Positions 15,648 through 16,753 of a stretch of 16,753 nucleotides of DNA are shown piece by piece. Below the pieces are notes generated by a model. That model saw only the letters and a program-made list of their open reading frames with translations, was not told the origin of the DNA and ran no database searches. A program made the translations under genes and the position numbers. The DNA is from Firmicutes bacterium UBA993. Its GTDB lineage: Bacteria; Bacillota; Dethiobacteria; DTU022. The DNA is taken from positions 1 through 16,753 of the forward strand of contig DBBD01000095.1 of NCBI GenBank assembly GCA_002292015.1, given 5' to 3'. How positions within the stretch are numbered: the stretch's first letter is position 1; each line of letters opens with the position of its first letter.

Positions 15648-16753
15648 TTGGAACAGCTGATAATCGGCACGGCCGGGCACGTTGATCATGGTAAAACAGT
15701 GCTGATCAAAGCTCTGACCGGGGTTGATACCGACCGTCTGCAGGAGGAGAAGGAACGGGGTATTTCCATTGACTTAGGCTTTGCCCCCTTTCGCTTGCCT
15801 AGCGGCAGGGTGGCCGGAGTTGTCGACGTTCCCGGTCACGAACGGTTCATTCACAATATGCTGGCTGGTGCAGCCGGGATGGACCTGGTGATGCTGGTGA
15901 TCGATGCAGTAGAGGGTGTTATGCCGCAGACACGTGAACACTTGGATATTCTACAGCTGTTAGGCGTTCGGAAGGGCATCGTCGTGATCACCAAGATCGA
16001 CCTGGTAGAAGAGGAGTGGCGGGAACTGGTCAGCGAGGAGATCGGTGAAGAGCTAAAGGGCACTTTCCTTGAAGGGGCGCCAGTTCTCGCGGTTTCAGCG
16101 CTTAAAGGTGAAGGCACTGAAGAGCTGAAGCAGTTGATTGATCGAATGACCAAAACTTTAGAGACCCGCAGCTCTTCCGGTCCCCTGCGTCTGCCTGTTG
16201 ATCGCTCCTTTGTCATTTCCGGGTTCGGGACGGTAATCACGGGTACCTTGGTACAGGGCTCAGTTAAAGTGGGCGATACAGTGGCTATTGTGCCGCCGGG
16301 GTTTGAGGCGCGGGTACGCAACATTCAGGTTCATGACAACGATGTTAAGGAAGCAAGGGCCGGGGCCCGGGTGGCCCTCAATCTGGCCGGCCTGGAAAAA
16401 GAGCAAGTGCAGAGAGGTAGCGTTGTCAGCACACCCGGCTACTACCGGCAAACCGCCCTGCTCGATGTTGCACTGGAAATGCTGCCGCGGGCTCCGCGCA
16501 AAATAAAAAACCTCGACCCAGTGCACTTTTTTCTAGGCACCGCCCGCTCTGTGGCCAGGCTATTACTACTTGATCGTAACGAGCTGTTGCCGGGAGAAAG
16601 TGCCCCGGCTCAGTGCCGTCTTGATCGGCCCCTGGTAGCCGAAAGGGGCGATTCCTTTGTCATCCGTTCTTACTCACCGATGACCACAATTGGTGGGGGA
16701 AAAATTCTAGATCCCTATCCGGCCAGGCACCGCCGTTTCAGAGACGAGATAAT
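15648..16753 (+). CDS. selB: Selenocysteine-specific elongation factor, 3' end outside window
   Basis: Translation GTPase that delivers Sec-tRNA(Sec) to UGA codons marked by a SECIS element. About 368 residues are in the window and the frame is still open at the last base; full SelB is usually about 600-640 residues, so the C-terminal winged-helix SECIS-binding domains are missing here. Visible GTPase motifs are G1 GHVDHGKT (10-17), the switch region with ERGISIDLGF, G3 DVPGHE (60-65) and G4 TKID (115-118; SelB often has T for N here). Domain II (SFVISGFGTVITGTLVQG) and part of domain III (RDRPL-like and TIGGGKILD) follow. The start is TTG at 15648, 7 nt after GGGAGA; the TTG at 15644 is out of frame. 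Confidence 0.95.
   Translation, partial: MEQLIIGTAGHVDHGKTVLIKALTGVDTDRLQEEKERGISIDLGFAPFRLPSGRVAGVVDVPGHERFIHNMLAGAAGMDLVMLVIDAVEGVMPQTREHLDILQLLGVRKGIVVITKIDLVEEEWRELVSEEIGEELKGTFLEGAPVLAVSALKGEGTEELKQLIDRMTKTLETRSSSGPLRLPVDRSFVISGFGTVITGTLVQGSVKVGDTVAIVPPGFEARVRNIQVHDNDVKEARAGARVALNLAGLEKEQVQRGSVVSTPGYYRQTALLDVALEMLPRAPRKIKNLDPVHFFLGTARSVARLLLLDRNELLPGESAPAQCRLDRPLVAERGDSFVIRSYSPMTTIGGGKILDPYPARHRRFRDEI

Overview
The window reads as a low- to mid-GC, strictly anaerobic Firmicute (class Clostridia, something like Peptococcaceae or Syntrophomonadales). The evidence is a complete gatCAB set for indirect Gln-tRNA/Asn-tRNA synthesis, strong AGGAGG-like ribosome binding sites with frequent TTG and GTG starts, a YhaO/YhaN-type pair and a YhfI-type metallo-hydrolase (both familiar from Bacillus and Clostridia), and selA-selB, which in Clostridia usually accompany selenium-dependent formate dehydrogenases or reductases. 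This placement is inferred from gene content; no 16S or other marker RNA is present.

Layout. (1) Positions 1-1846: a leftward insertion-sequence transposase with a DDE core and visibly GC-richer sequence than its neighbours. Its first roughly 30 residues are separated from the only good ATG by an 8-T slippery run. (2) 1914-2384: a rightward stand-alone two-CBS-domain protein. (3) 2458-7250: a good sigma-A-type promoter, a leader of about 165 nt with pairable segments that could form alternative structures at the gatC start, then gatC, gatA, gatB and purA with 1-nt or zero-nt junctions after gatA. (4) 7304-14079: a tightly packed run of a four-helix membrane protein of unknown function, a GH36 alpha-galactosidase with extra terminal sequence, an SbcD/Mre11-like nuclease (YhaO type), an SbcC/Rad50-like ATPase with a transmembrane hairpin in place of a zinc hook (YhaN type), and an MBL-fold hydrolase (YhfI type). 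(5) 14100 to the end: a second strong promoter, then selA and the 5' two thirds or so of selB, which runs off the window.

How they work together. GatCAB converts Glu-tRNA(Gln) (and probably Asp-tRNA(Asn)) to the amide form. PurA makes adenylosuccinate from IMP and aspartate, so the first operon joins two GTP/ATP- and nitrogen-linked housekeeping steps. The nuclease and ATPase are a presumptive DNA-end-processing complex, co-expressed by position with a sugar hydrolase and a membrane protein whose links to it are not obvious. SelA builds Sec-tRNA and SelB delivers it to recoded UGA codons. No selC, selD or SECIS-bearing selenoprotein gene lies in the window.

The points most worth a second look are the switch-like leader before gatC, the frame break in the transposase, the short membrane-tethered YhaN-like protein and the extended GH36 enzyme. 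I saw no CRISPR array, tRNA, rRNA or obvious new defence system.
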